A stretch of DNA of 14,464 nucleotides from Pseudomonadota bacterium (GTDB lineage Bacteria > Pseudomonadota > Gammaproteobacteria > Burkholderiales > Nitrosomonadaceae): assembly GCA_018240935.1 (NCBI GenBank), contig JAFEEV010000258.1, positions 1 through 14,464 of the forward strand, read 5' to 3'. Below are positions 7,312-13,835 of the stretch, in pieces. Within the stretch, counting starts at the first letter, position 1. Each line of letters starts with the position of its first letter. Both the position numbers and the translations under genes were made by a program. The notes beneath the pieces were generated by a model, which worked only from the letters and a program-made list of their open reading frames with translations, was not told the DNA's origin and did not search any database.

Positions 7312-7341
7312 TTCAAAGCCTGTGGCAGCTTGTGCGATAAT
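7312..7341 (+). promoter_or_regulatory. Predicted sigma70-type promoter of cysM with extended -10
   Basis: TGC-GATAAT (7333-7341) is an extended -10 element with five of six matches in the hexamer. TTCAAA (7312-7317) lies 18 bases upstream as a four-of-six -35 box. Initiation would fall near 7348, giving a leader of about 23 bases before the cysM ATG at 7371. It sits directly after the strong terminator, where a promoter is needed. No transcript data support it. Confidence 0.5.
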
Positions 7342-7370
7342 CTAGCCTGTCCGTAAAAAAGTCTGAATTC

Positions 7371-8258
7371 ATGTATAAAACGATTGAGAATTTTGTTGGC
7401 AACACGCCTCTCGTAAGACTCAAGCGCCTGCCTGGAAAAACCCGGAATGTTATTCTTGCCAAACTTGAAGGCAATAACCCTGCGGGGTCGGTGAAAGACC
7501 GCCCGGCTTTGTCGATGATTTCCCATGCGCAGAAGCGCGGCGAAATCAAACCGGGCGATACCCTGATCGAAGCCACCAGCGGCAATACCGGCATCGCACT
7601 GGCGATGGCTGCCGCCATGATGGGGTATCGCATGGTGCTGGTGATGCCGGAGAATCTCAGCATCGAACGGCGGCAATCGATGAGCGCCTACGGCGCGGAA
7701 ATCATTCTGACGCCGAGAAGCGGCGGCATGGAGCAGGCGCGCGATGTGGCGGAGAAAATGCGCGCCGAAGGGCAAGGTATCATTCTCGATCAATTTGCCA
7801 ACCCGGATAATCCGCTGGCGCACTATGAAAGCACGGCGCCGGAAATCTGGCGCGATACGCAAGGAAAAGTCACGCATTTTGTCAGTAGCATGGGAACCAC
7901 GGGCACCATCATGGGGTGCTCAAGATTTTTCAAGGAACAGCAGACACCGGTCAAAGTGATTGGCGTGCAGCCGGAGGAAGGTGCGCAGATTCCCGGTATC
8001 CGCAAGTGGTCGCCGGCGTATTTGCCGAAAATTTTCGACGCCAAACAAGTCGATGAGATGATTTATGTCTCCCAGTCCGAGGCGGAAGACATGACGCGCC
8101 GCTTGGCGCGCGAGGAAGGGATTTTCGCCGGTATTTCATCCGGCGGCGCACTGGCGGCGGCGCTGCATGTATCCGCTGCGGTTGAAGACGCCGTGATCGT
8201 TTTCATCGTGTGCGATCGCGGCGATCGTTATTTGTCGACCGGCGTTTTTTCCGCTTAG
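7371..8258 (+). CDS. cysM: Cysteine synthase B (O-acetylserine sulfhydrylase, PLP enzyme)
   Basis: This 295-residue cytoplasmic enzyme replaces the acetate of O-acetylserine with sulfide, or with thiosulfate to give S-sulfocysteine, in cysteine biosynthesis. PLP should be bound by K42 in NPAGSVKDRPA. The substrate loop is S70-G-N-T-G74, and the phosphate-binding loop is G175-TTGT-179. Features that favour CysM over CysK are the short length, IPGIRKW (207-213) and the C-terminal CDRGDRYLSTGVF (281-293). The arginine and tryptophan of the former belong to the CysM fingerprint, although one position is lysine where E. coli has arginine. The start codon has no good Shine-Dalgarno, but the family N-terminus (TIENFVGNTPLVRL) fits the ATG at 7371. 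ybgC begins 49 bases downstream with no terminator between, so some read-through into the tol operon is possible. Confidence 0.93.
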   Translation: MYKTIENFVGNTPLVRLKRLPGKTRNVILAKLEGNNPAGSVKDRPALSMISHAQKRGEIKPGDTLIEATSGNTGIALAMAAAMMGYRMVLVMPENLSIERRQSMSAYGAEIILTPRSGGMEQARDVAEKMRAEGQGIILDQFANPDNPLAHYESTAPEIWRDTQGKVTHFVSSMGTTGTIMGCSRFFKEQQTPVKVIGVQPEEGAQIPGIRKWSPAYLPKIFDAKQVDEMIYVSQSEAEDMTRRLAREEGIFAGISSGGALAAALHVSAAVEDAVIVFIVCDRGDRYLSTGVFSA

Positions 8259-8307
8259 GGAAAAGAAGCCGGTATGAGGTATCATTGCAGCCTGGTATTC
8301 ATTCACA

Positions 8308-8718
8308 ATGCTAAACGATAATTTTTCGCTTCCCATTCGCGTTTACTATCAGGATACGGATGCGGGCGGCGTGGTGTATCACTCAACCTACCTGAATTTT
8401 ATGGAGCGGGCGCGCTACGAGTGGCTCAGGGCCTTGGGGTTCAATGTGCATGCGTTGAGTGAAGTTCATAAGATATTGTTCATGGTGCGCGCATTGGAGA
8501 TTGAATATTTAAAACCGGCCGTATTGGATGATCTGCTGCAAGTGTCGGTTGCGGTTACCGAAGTTGGCGGGAGCCGTATCGCATTGTTGCAGGAAATCAC
8601 ATGCAATCATGTCAAGCTGGTCAATGCCACGGTGCAGGTGGTGTGTGTCGGCGCGGAAACGCTCAAACCTGCGCGTATTCCTGCGCCATTACGTGAGAAA
8701 ATTAGGAAAGTCGCATGA
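8308..8718 (+). CDS. ybgC: Tol-Pal-associated acyl-CoA thioesterase YbgC
   Basis: This 136-residue hot-dog-fold protein matches E. coli YbgC (134) in length. The active-site signature YYQDTDAGGVVYHSTYLNFMERAR begins at residue 13; D18 is the catalytic aspartate position and H25 belongs to the same motif. The enzyme hydrolyses acyl-CoA or acyl-ACP thioesters at the inner membrane, probably linked to phospholipid metabolism. It is the first gene of Tol-Pal clusters in many proteobacteria, as here. Its TGA stop overlaps the tolQ ATG (ATGA at 8715-8718), so the two are translationally coupled. No clear Shine-Dalgarno precedes 8308. A TATCAT hexamer at 8280-8285 could be a -10 box for the operon, but I see no matching -35. 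Confidence 0.93.
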   Translation: MLNDNFSLPIRVYYQDTDAGGVVYHSTYLNFMERARYEWLRALGFNVHALSEVHKILFMVRALEIEYLKPAVLDDLLQVSVAVTEVGGSRIALLQEITCNHVKLVNATVQVVCVGAETLKPARIPAPLREKIRKVA

Positions 8719-9395
8719 GCACAACAGTAACACAAGATATGTCGTTTCTTCATCTGATCACCAGCGCCAGCGTATTGGTGCAATTGGTGATGCTGATTCT
8801 GATCTTGATTTCGCTTTCATCGTGGTGGTTTATTTTCCGCAAGTTATTCGTCATTCGCTACGAGATCAAGAAAACCGATGATTTCGAGGATGTTTTCTGG
8901 CGCGGCGCTGATTTGAACGCGCTGTATCAGCGCACGACCAGCTCGCGCTATGAGTCAGGCAGCCTGGAACGCATCTTCGCCGCCGGTTTCGGCGAGTTCA
9001 ACAAGCACCCTGCCGGATCGGATTTGGAAGCGGTCATGGAGAGCACGCGCAGAGCCATGCGTGCGACGTATCAGCGCGAAATGGATTATCTGGAATCGCA
9101 TTTGTCGTTTCTGGCGACCGTCGGATCGGTCAGTCCGTACATCGGTCTGTTCGGCACCGTATGGGGCATTATGAATTCCTTCCGTAGTTTATCGAGCGTC
9201 ACCCAGGCGACCATCGCGCATGTCGCGCCGGGGATTGCCGAAGCGCTGATCGCTACGGCAATGGGCCTATTCGCGGCGATTCCGGCGGTGGTGGCCTACA
9301 ACCGCTACGCCAGCAGGACGGATCAACTGGCGACGCGTTTCGAGAGTTTCATGGAAGAGTTATCCAATGTGTTGCAACGGCGAGCAGCTGAGTAA
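8715..9395 (+). CDS. tolQ: TolQ, inner-membrane proton-channel subunit of the Tol-Pal motor
   Basis: This 226-residue MotA/TolQ/ExbB-family protein has the expected three spans: about 15-41, 131-153 (FLATVGSVSPYIGLFGTVWG) and 170-194 (APGIAEALIATAMGLFAAIP). A large cytoplasmic loop lies between the first two. T148 and T181 correspond to the pore-lining threonines T145 and T178 of E. coli TolQ. With TolR it forms the proton-driven stator that energises TolA at the division site. AGGA (8704-8707) is 7 bases before the ATG, inside the end of ybgC, with which it overlaps by four bases. tolR follows after 19 bases. Confidence 0.96.
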   Translation: MSTTVTQDMSFLHLITSASVLVQLVMLILILISLSSWWFIFRKLFVIRYEIKKTDDFEDVFWRGADLNALYQRTTSSRYESGSLERIFAAGFGEFNKHPAGSDLEAVMESTRRAMRATYQREMDYLESHLSFLATVGSVSPYIGLFGTVWGIMNSFRSLSSVTQATIAHVAPGIAEALIATAMGLFAAIPAVVAYNRYASRTDQLATRFESFMEELSNVLQRRAAE

Positions 9396-9414
9396 ACAAG
9401 ACTGAGAGGTTGTT

Positions 9415-9828
9415 ATGGCGCGTCGTGCCAAGCATAGATTGATGAATGAGATCAATGTAGTGCCTTACATTGATGTGATGCTGGTGCTGCTGATCATTTT
9501 CATGATCACGGCGCCGATGATCAACCACGGCCAGATTGAATTGCCGCAAATCGGCAAATCGCTGGCGACACCGGCGGCGCCGCTGGAAGTGATCATTAAG
9601 GCGGACGGCAGCCTCACTTTGCGCGACCGCGCTAAGTCAGCCACGGAGCAGAAAGTAGACCGGAAGCAATTGATCGAAGCGATCAAGCAAAAACAAGCGC
9701 AAAATGCCGAGCAGCCGGTCGTTATCGCGGCGGATAAGAATGTGCGTTACGAAGAAGTCATCAAAGTGATGGATATTCTGCAACAAAACCAAGTGCAGAA
9801 AGTCGGCTTGCTGGCGCAACAGAAATGA
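9415..9828 (+). CDS. tolR: TolR, inner-membrane/periplasmic subunit of the Tol-Pal motor
   Basis: This 137-residue ExbD/TolR-family protein (E. coli 142) has a short cytoplasmic N-terminus with MNEINVVPYIDVMLVLLIIF. D20 is the single conserved transmembrane aspartate that carries protons with TolQ (D23 in E. coli). One span covers about 18-39, followed by the periplasmic domain with the conserved VVIAADKNVRYEEVIKVMD region (about 102-120), which dimerises and can contact peptidoglycan. AGAGG (9405-9409) is 5 bases before the ATG. tolA starts 10 bases after its stop. Confidence 0.96.
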   Translation: MARRAKHRLMNEINVVPYIDVMLVLLIIFMITAPMINHGQIELPQIGKSLATPAAPLEVIIKADGSLTLRDRAKSATEQKVDRKQLIEAIKQKQAQNAEQPVVIAADKNVRYEEVIKVMDILQQNQVQKVGLLAQQK

Positions 9829-9838
9829 ACGATTGCTC

Positions 9839-10936
9839 ATGAGTTCGAGCGGCCCGCGCAATTCTCCCCATTCCGAACCCAGATCATTACTTGCCGGTGT
9901 GCTGGCGGTGCTGGTACACGTGGTGTTCATTGCATTTTTGATTTTTGGCGTGAGCTGGAAGGATCATCCGCCGGAAGGGATGGTGGTCGACATTTGGACC
10001 GAATTACCCAAGCCCATCCAGGAGCCGGTAAAAACGCAAGCGCCGCCGAAGCAGCCTAAACCTGCACCGGAACCTGTAAAACCCCAACCTGAGCCGGAAC
10101 CGCCCAAACCGGAACCACCCAAACCGGAACCGGTTAAGCCCGAGCCTCCGAAGCCCGAGCCGCCGAAATCCGAACCGCCTAAGCCGGAACCGGTTAAGCC
10201 TGCGCCGCCCAAAGCGGCTGTGACGCCACCGGTCAAGAAACCCGATATCGCGATGAAGGAAAAAGCGGAGCCGGTCAAGGAAAAGCCGGATTTGGAAGCG
10301 CAAAAGAAAAAGGAACAGGAAAAAATCAAGGAGCAGGAGAGATTAAAGGAACTGGAAAAGCAAAAAGAGCTTGAAAAGAAGAAAGAGCTGGAGAAAAAGA
10401 AGGAATTAGAGAAGCAGAAAGAGCTCGAGAAACAAAAGGAAATCGAGAAGCAGAAAGAGCTGGAAAAGCAAAAGGAATTGGCAAAACAGAAGGAAATAGA
10501 GAAACAGAAGGCGCTGGAAAAGCAGAAGGAATTACAGAAGCAAAAAGAACAGGAACTGGCGGCGCAACGGCAGCGTGAGCAAGAAGCCAGAGCGCAACGC
10601 GAGGCGGAAGCGCAGCGCGCCGCGCAGCAGGCGGCGGCAAGGAATCAAGTAACGAGTGAGATCGGTAAATACAAGGCGCTGATTCTGGCCAAAATAAGAA
10701 GCAGAATCGTGATGCCGCCGGATTTACCGGGTAATCCGGTTGCCGAGTTCAGCGTCACCTTGCTGCCGGGCGGGGATATTCTCGACGTTAGATTGAGCAA
10801 AAGCAGCGGACACGCGTCTTTTGACAGCGCGGTCGAGCGCGCCATCTTCTTGTCCAAACCGCTGCCGTTACCGCCTGATCCGGCGCTGTTTAACGAGTTT
10901 CGCAATCTGAATATTAAGGTGCATTATCGTGAATGA
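9839..10936 (+). CDS. tolA: TolA, periplasm-spanning energy transducer of the Tol-Pal system
   Basis: This 365-residue protein links the TolQR motor to TolB/Pal. The layout is: cytoplasmic tail; one span about 17-39 with H27; a proline-rich segment 58-133 containing seven KPEPP-type pentads (90-124); a very long K/E/Q-rich helix about 135-270 containing eleven hexads (170-235); and a C-terminal TolA/TonB-like domain 275-365 (KYKALILAKIRSRI, LLPGGDILDVRLSKSSGHASFD, NIKVHYRE). Order and fold match TolA domains I-III, but domain II differs from the alanine-rich repeats of E. coli, and the span lacks the serine four residues before H27 found in the SHLS motif. A TTG two codons upstream (9833) is possible, but I prefer the ATG at 9839. 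There is no clear Shine-Dalgarno, so coupling to tolR, 10 bases upstream, is likely. Confidence 0.94.
   Translation: MSSSGPRNSPHSEPRSLLAGVLAVLVHVVFIAFLIFGVSWKDHPPEGMVVDIWTELPKPIQEPVKTQAPPKQPKPAPEPVKPQPEPEPPKPEPPKPEPVKPEPPKPEPPKSEPPKPEPVKPAPPKAAVTPPVKKPDIAMKEKAEPVKEKPDLEAQKKKEQEKIKEQERLKELEKQKELEKKKELEKKKELEKQKELEKQKEIEKQKELEKQKELAKQKEIEKQKALEKQKELQKQKEQELAAQRQREQEARAQREAEAQRAAQQAAARNQVTSEIGKYKALILAKIRSRIVMPPDLPGNPVAEFSVTLLPGGDILDVRLSKSSGHASFDSAVERAIFLSKPLPLPPDPALFNEFRNLNIKVHYRE
10106..10210 (+). repeat. Seven in-frame 15-base repeats coding for KPEPP/KPEPV pentads in TolA
   Basis: Residues 90-124 of TolA read as seven consecutive pentads: KPEPP, KPEPV, KPEPP, KPEPP, KSEPP, KPEPV, KPAPP. Codons for lysine, glutamate and proline vary between copies, so the nucleotide copies are diverged. 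The composition matches the extended Glu-Pro/Lys-Pro rod of TonB proteins and should form a stiff polyproline segment just outside the inner membrane. Confidence 0.88.
10346..10543 (+). repeat. Eleven in-frame 18-base repeats coding for KELEKQ-type hexads in TolA
   Basis: Residues 170-235 of TolA are eleven hexads in a row, consensus K-E-L-E-K-Q, with variants KELEKK, KEIEKQ, KELAKQ, KALEKQ and KELQKQ. Leucine codons alternate among CTG, CTT, CTC, TTA and TTG. Lysine and glutamate codons also vary, so the array is old and selected at the protein level rather than a fresh slippage product. Opposite charges three residues apart (K1-E4, E2-K5, E4-K1') suit a long salt-bridged single helix. Confidence 0.9.
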
Positions 10937-10937
10937 T

Positions 10938-10946
10938 TGTTATAAT
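10938..10946 (+). promoter_or_regulatory. Predicted internal promoter (consensus extended -10) for tolB-pal-cpoB
   Basis: TGT-TATAAT at 10938-10946 is a perfect extended -10 element placed two bases after the tolA stop codon. No good -35 hexamer is found at 16-18 bases upstream (GGTGCA at spacing 17), which is tolerated by extended -10 promoters. Initiation would fall near 10953, about 32 bases before the chosen tolB start. A second promoter ahead of tolB is also known in E. coli, which makes it plausible here. Confidence 0.5.
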
Positions 10947-10984
10947 CAGCCGGTAATTTTTTGTTTTTTGAAAATTTAATCGCT

Positions 10985-12283
10985 ATGTCAATTTATTGGT
11001 TCAAGTCTATCCGTAGCGTATGGATTCTGTTGTTATGCCTGATCAGCATACCTTCGCATGCGCAACTGAATATCGAAATTTTCGGCGGCGGCGCATCGCG
11101 TATTCCCATTGCGATCGTTCCTTTTGCCGATGAAAGTAAACTGCAGCAAAGCATCACGCCGATCATCGGCGCCGACTTGCAACGCACCGGCTTGTTCAGA
11201 TTGGTCGATCCCGCCGGCTTATCGCCGCATGCGCCGGTGGAAGTGGTGTATGCCGATTGGGTTAACCGCGGCGCGAATGCGTTGGTGATCGGGCGCGTGG
11301 TCGCGCTGTCCAGCGAACAAGTGGAAATACAGTTCCGTTTGATGGATGTTGCCAAGAAATCGCAATTGACCGGCCTGGCGATCACGGTTCCCACGACACA
11401 ATTACGCGCGGCGGCGCACCGCATTGCCGATGTCATTTACGAAGCGCTGACCGGCGATATAGGCGTTTTCAGCACACGGATCGCCTACGTGCTTAAGCGC
11501 GGCAACAAATACGCCTTGCAGGTGGCCGATTCCGATGGCTATAACGCGCAATCGATCATTGAATACACCGAACCGATCATTTCACCGGCATGGTCGCCGG
11601 ATGGCGGTCAATTGGCATACGTCTCCTTTGAGAATAAAAAACCGGTCGTGTATGTGCAGACATTGGCAACGCGCGAGCGCAGAGCGGTTGCCAGTTTCAA
11701 AGGCAGCAACAGCGCGCCGGCCTGGTCTCCCGATGGTAAAAAACTGGCTGTAGTCCTGTCCGGACAGGGCGGATCGCAAATTTTCCTGGTAAATGCGGAC
11801 GGCAGCGGTTTGCAACGCTTGAGCAAAAGCTCCGGGATCGATACCGAGCCGAGTTTTTCTCCCGACGGCCGGTACATTCTGTTCACGTCCGACCGCGGCG
11901 GCAGCCCGCAAATTTACCGCATGCCGGTAACCGATTCGGAATCCGGCAATGCCGAACGTCTCACGTTTGAAGGCAGCTACAATGTCAGCCCGGATTATAG
12001 CCGTGACGGTAAGAGCTTCACTTTTATCCACCGCAACAATGGCCAATTCAACGTAGCGGTCCAGGAAATCGGTTCGCGCCAGGTGCAAATACTGACGAAT
12101 TCCAAGTTCGACGAATCTCCCAGCTTTGCGCCGAATGGCAAGATGATCTTGTATGCAACCGAGATTAACGGGCATGGTATATTATCCGCTGTTTCCAGAG
12201 ACGGGCAGACGAGACAGCATCTGTCAGTTCAAACGGGCGATATCCGGGAACCGGCGTGGGGGCCCCTACCGAAATGGAAGTAA
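10985..12283 (+). CDS. tolB: TolB, periplasmic beta-propeller of the Tol-Pal system
   Basis: This 432-residue secreted protein (E. coli 430) binds Pal and the TolA C-terminal domain. The signal peptide ends in IPSHA with cleavage before Q27. The N-terminal domain, about 28-160, opens with LNIEIFGGGASRIPIAIVPF. The six-bladed propeller follows, with repeated blade motifs SPAWSPDGGQLAYVS (200-214), APAWSPDGKKLAVV, EPSFSPDGRYILFTSDRGG, SPDYSRDGKSFTFI and SPSFAPNGKMILYATE. I chose the ATG at 10985 because it places a normal signal peptide at the N-terminus; an in-frame TTG at 10961 would add MFFENLIA ahead of it and overlap the probable transcript start region. No strong Shine-Dalgarno is seen. 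pal follows after 31 bases. Confidence 0.95.
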   Translation: MSIYWFKSIRSVWILLLCLISIPSHAQLNIEIFGGGASRIPIAIVPFADESKLQQSITPIIGADLQRTGLFRLVDPAGLSPHAPVEVVYADWVNRGANALVIGRVVALSSEQVEIQFRLMDVAKKSQLTGLAITVPTTQLRAAAHRIADVIYEALTGDIGVFSTRIAYVLKRGNKYALQVADSDGYNAQSIIEYTEPIISPAWSPDGGQLAYVSFENKKPVVYVQTLATRERRAVASFKGSNSAPAWSPDGKKLAVVLSGQGGSQIFLVNADGSGLQRLSKSSGIDTEPSFSPDGRYILFTSDRGGSPQIYRMPVTDSESGNAERLTFEGSYNVSPDYSRDGKSFTFIHRNNGQFNVAVQEIGSRQVQILTNSKFDESPSFAPNGKMILYATEINGHGILSAVSRDGQTRQHLSVQTGDIREPAWGPLPKWK

Positions 12284-12314
12284 TGCGCAATTTTTTATCA
12301 CAAGGAGTTAATAA

Positions 12315-12839
12315 ATGAGAAAGATATTAGGTATTTCATTGATCGTGCTGTTATCGGCTTGCGCCAGTCAAACCACGCAGCCCGAAGTGGATGATCTCGC
12401 TGCCGGTTCTGGCGCCGGTGGCGGCATGAGCAGCAGCGATTTGGGCGGAAGCGCGGGAGGCAGACCCGGTTATTTTAGTCAACTGAATGATCCTAATAGT
12501 ATTTTGTCGCAACGCAGCGTTTATTACGACTATGACAGCTATATCGTCAAAGGGGAATACCGCGAACTCGTGCTGTCGCATGCCCGCTTCTTGCGTGACA
12601 ACCCCACTGCAAATGTGATCCTGCAAGGCAACACCGACGATCGCGGCAGCCGTGAATATAATCTGGCATTAGGCCAGCGCCGCGCCGATAGCGTCAAGAA
12701 CATGATGACCTTGGCGGGCGCTCGCGATGCGCAAATTGAATCCGTCAGTCTGGGCGAAGAAAAACCGCGCGCGCTGGGGCAAGGCGAAGCAGTCTGGAGT
12801 CAGAACCGCCGTACTGACATCCTGTACCGGGGCGAATAA
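12315..12839 (+). CDS. pal: Pal, peptidoglycan-associated outer-membrane lipoprotein
   Basis: This 174-residue lipoprotein (E. coli 173) ties the outer membrane to peptidoglycan and is mobilised by TolB/TolA at the division site. The lipobox is VLLSAC with lipidated C16. A flexible Gly/Ser/Ala-rich tether spans about 28-52. The OmpA-like domain 66-174 contains YYDYDSYIVK and the peptidoglycan-binding motif GNTDDRGSREYNLALGQRRA. D108 and R123 stand 15 residues apart, as do the diaminopimelate-binding Asp/Arg of OmpA-family domains. AAGGAG (12302-12307) lies 7 bases before the ATG and is the strongest ribosome site of the cluster, in keeping with the high Pal abundance known in other bacteria. 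cpoB starts 2 bases after its stop. Confidence 0.97.
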   Translation: MRKILGISLIVLLSACASQTTQPEVDDLAAGSGAGGGMSSSDLGGSAGGRPGYFSQLNDPNSILSQRSVYYDYDSYIVKGEYRELVLSHARFLRDNPTANVILQGNTDDRGSREYNLALGQRRADSVKNMMTLAGARDAQIESVSLGEEKPRALGQGEAVWSQNRRTDILYRGE

Positions 12840-12841
12840 AC

Positions 12842-13744
12842 ATGCTGATACGCGCTTTTCTTCTGCTGGTATTGCTGGGCAGCAGCATCAGCCATGCCGC
12901 ATTGTTTGGCGACGATGAGGCACGCGAGCAGGTTAATGCATTACGTCAGCAGGTCAAGGAAATGGAAGCGCGTATCGCCAAGATGGAACAAGCGCTGAAC
13001 AGCCAGGCATTGCTGGAGCTCTACAGCAAGGTGGAAACGCTGGAACAGGAACTGGGGAAACTGAACGGGCAGATAGAAATGCTGAGTAACGATAACTCGT
13101 TGTTGCAAAAACGCCAGCGCGATTTCTATATCGACTTGGATAACCGGTTGCGTGCGATCGAGCAGCCGGATAAACGAGCGCCTGCTGTTCATCCGGCACC
13201 GAAAAACACGCCGCACAGCATGACCGGGCCGCCGCCGGAAGATCTGACGGCAGCTGCGCCATCAGCCGATGCGGCAGCACCGGAGCCGCTATCTTCCGCT
13301 GGAACGGATTCCGCTGTAACCGCGGACTCCGTTTCGTCAGCGGCCATTGAACCGGCTCCAGCCGGCGGTGCAACGGAAAACAGCGCTTATAAAGCCGCGT
13401 ACGATCTATTCAAAAATGGCGAATACGCGAACGCTATCGCGCAATTTGAAAGTTTTCTGGAGAATTACCCGCAATCCAACTTGGCGCCGGGCGCCGCTTA
13501 TTGGATCGGCAATGCGCGCTATGCGCTGCGCGACTACCAGCTGGCGATCGATGCGCAGAAAAAACTGATCAGCAAGTACCCGAACAGCAACAAAGTGCCG
13601 GATGCTTATTTGAATATCGCCACCAGCCAGCTGGAAATGGGCGACAGCAAGGCCAGCAAACATACGCTGGAAAGTATACTGGCGAAATATCCGCAAAGCG
13701 ACGCGGCAAAAAAAGCCAAGCAGCGCTTGGCCAACATCAAGTAA
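12842..13744 (+). CDS. cpoB: CpoB (YbgF), periplasmic coiled-coil/TPR cell-division coordinator
   Basis: This 300-residue secreted protein (E. coli 263) couples Tol-Pal activity to septal peptidoglycan synthesis. The signal peptide ends in SISHA with cleavage before A20. Residues about 27-100 form a heptad-type coiled coil (VNALRQQVKEMEARI, VETLEQELGKLNGQIEML) that in CpoB drives trimerisation. Residues 105-178 are a Pro/Ala/Ser-rich linker, longer than in E. coli. The C-terminal part carries about three tetratricopeptide repeats starting at AYKAAYDLFKNGEYANAI, each ending in a YPQS/YPNS turn. It begins only 2 bases after pal, so translation is coupled. No terminator follows before queE, although queE has its own -10 box. 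Confidence 0.93.
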   Translation: MLIRAFLLLVLLGSSISHAALFGDDEAREQVNALRQQVKEMEARIAKMEQALNSQALLELYSKVETLEQELGKLNGQIEMLSNDNSLLQKRQRDFYIDLDNRLRAIEQPDKRAPAVHPAPKNTPHSMTGPPPEDLTAAAPSADAAAPEPLSSAGTDSAVTADSVSSAAIEPAPAGGATENSAYKAAYDLFKNGEYANAIAQFESFLENYPQSNLAPGAAYWIGNARYALRDYQLAIDAQKKLISKYPNSNKVPDAYLNIATSQLEMGDSKASKHTLESILAKYPQSDAAKKAKQRLANIK

Positions 13745-13777
13745 ATTTCCGGTTTGAAATAAGCTAATCAATCGCAA

Positions 13778-13807
13778 TTTTCCGTATCATCCACGCAGCA
13801 ATATAAT
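13778..13807 (+). promoter_or_regulatory. Predicted promoter of queE
   Basis: TATAAT at 13802-13807 is a consensus -10 hexamer lying 28 bases before the queE ATG. TTTTCC (13778-13783) at spacing 18 is a poor -35 (three of six). The ten bases TATAATCAGC are identical to those at the internal tolB promoter (10941-10950). It sits in the 91-base gap after cpoB, which contains no convincing terminator. Confidence 0.42.
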
Positions 13808-13835
13808 CAGCATCTTTCCTTCTCGGGCATTCGAC

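Noticed and set aside
8247..8264. TTTTCC/GGAAAA inverted repeat around the cysM stop codon
   Set aside because: AT-rich six-base-pair stem with no following T-tract; not a credible terminator.
10004..10329. Long Gly/Ser- and Arg/Phe-rich antisense open frames opposite tolA
   Set aside because: They are the complement of the proline-rich pentad codons; low-complexity repeats on the coding strand keep the other strand open. No start signals and no recognisable domain.
10961..10984. TTG start for tolB adding eight residues
   Set aside because: The ATG at 10985 gives a standard signal peptide, and the extra segment would begin very near the predicted transcription start.
13745..13760. ATTTC/GAAAT inverted repeat just after cpoB
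   Set aside because: Five AT-rich base pairs with no T-tract; not a terminator.
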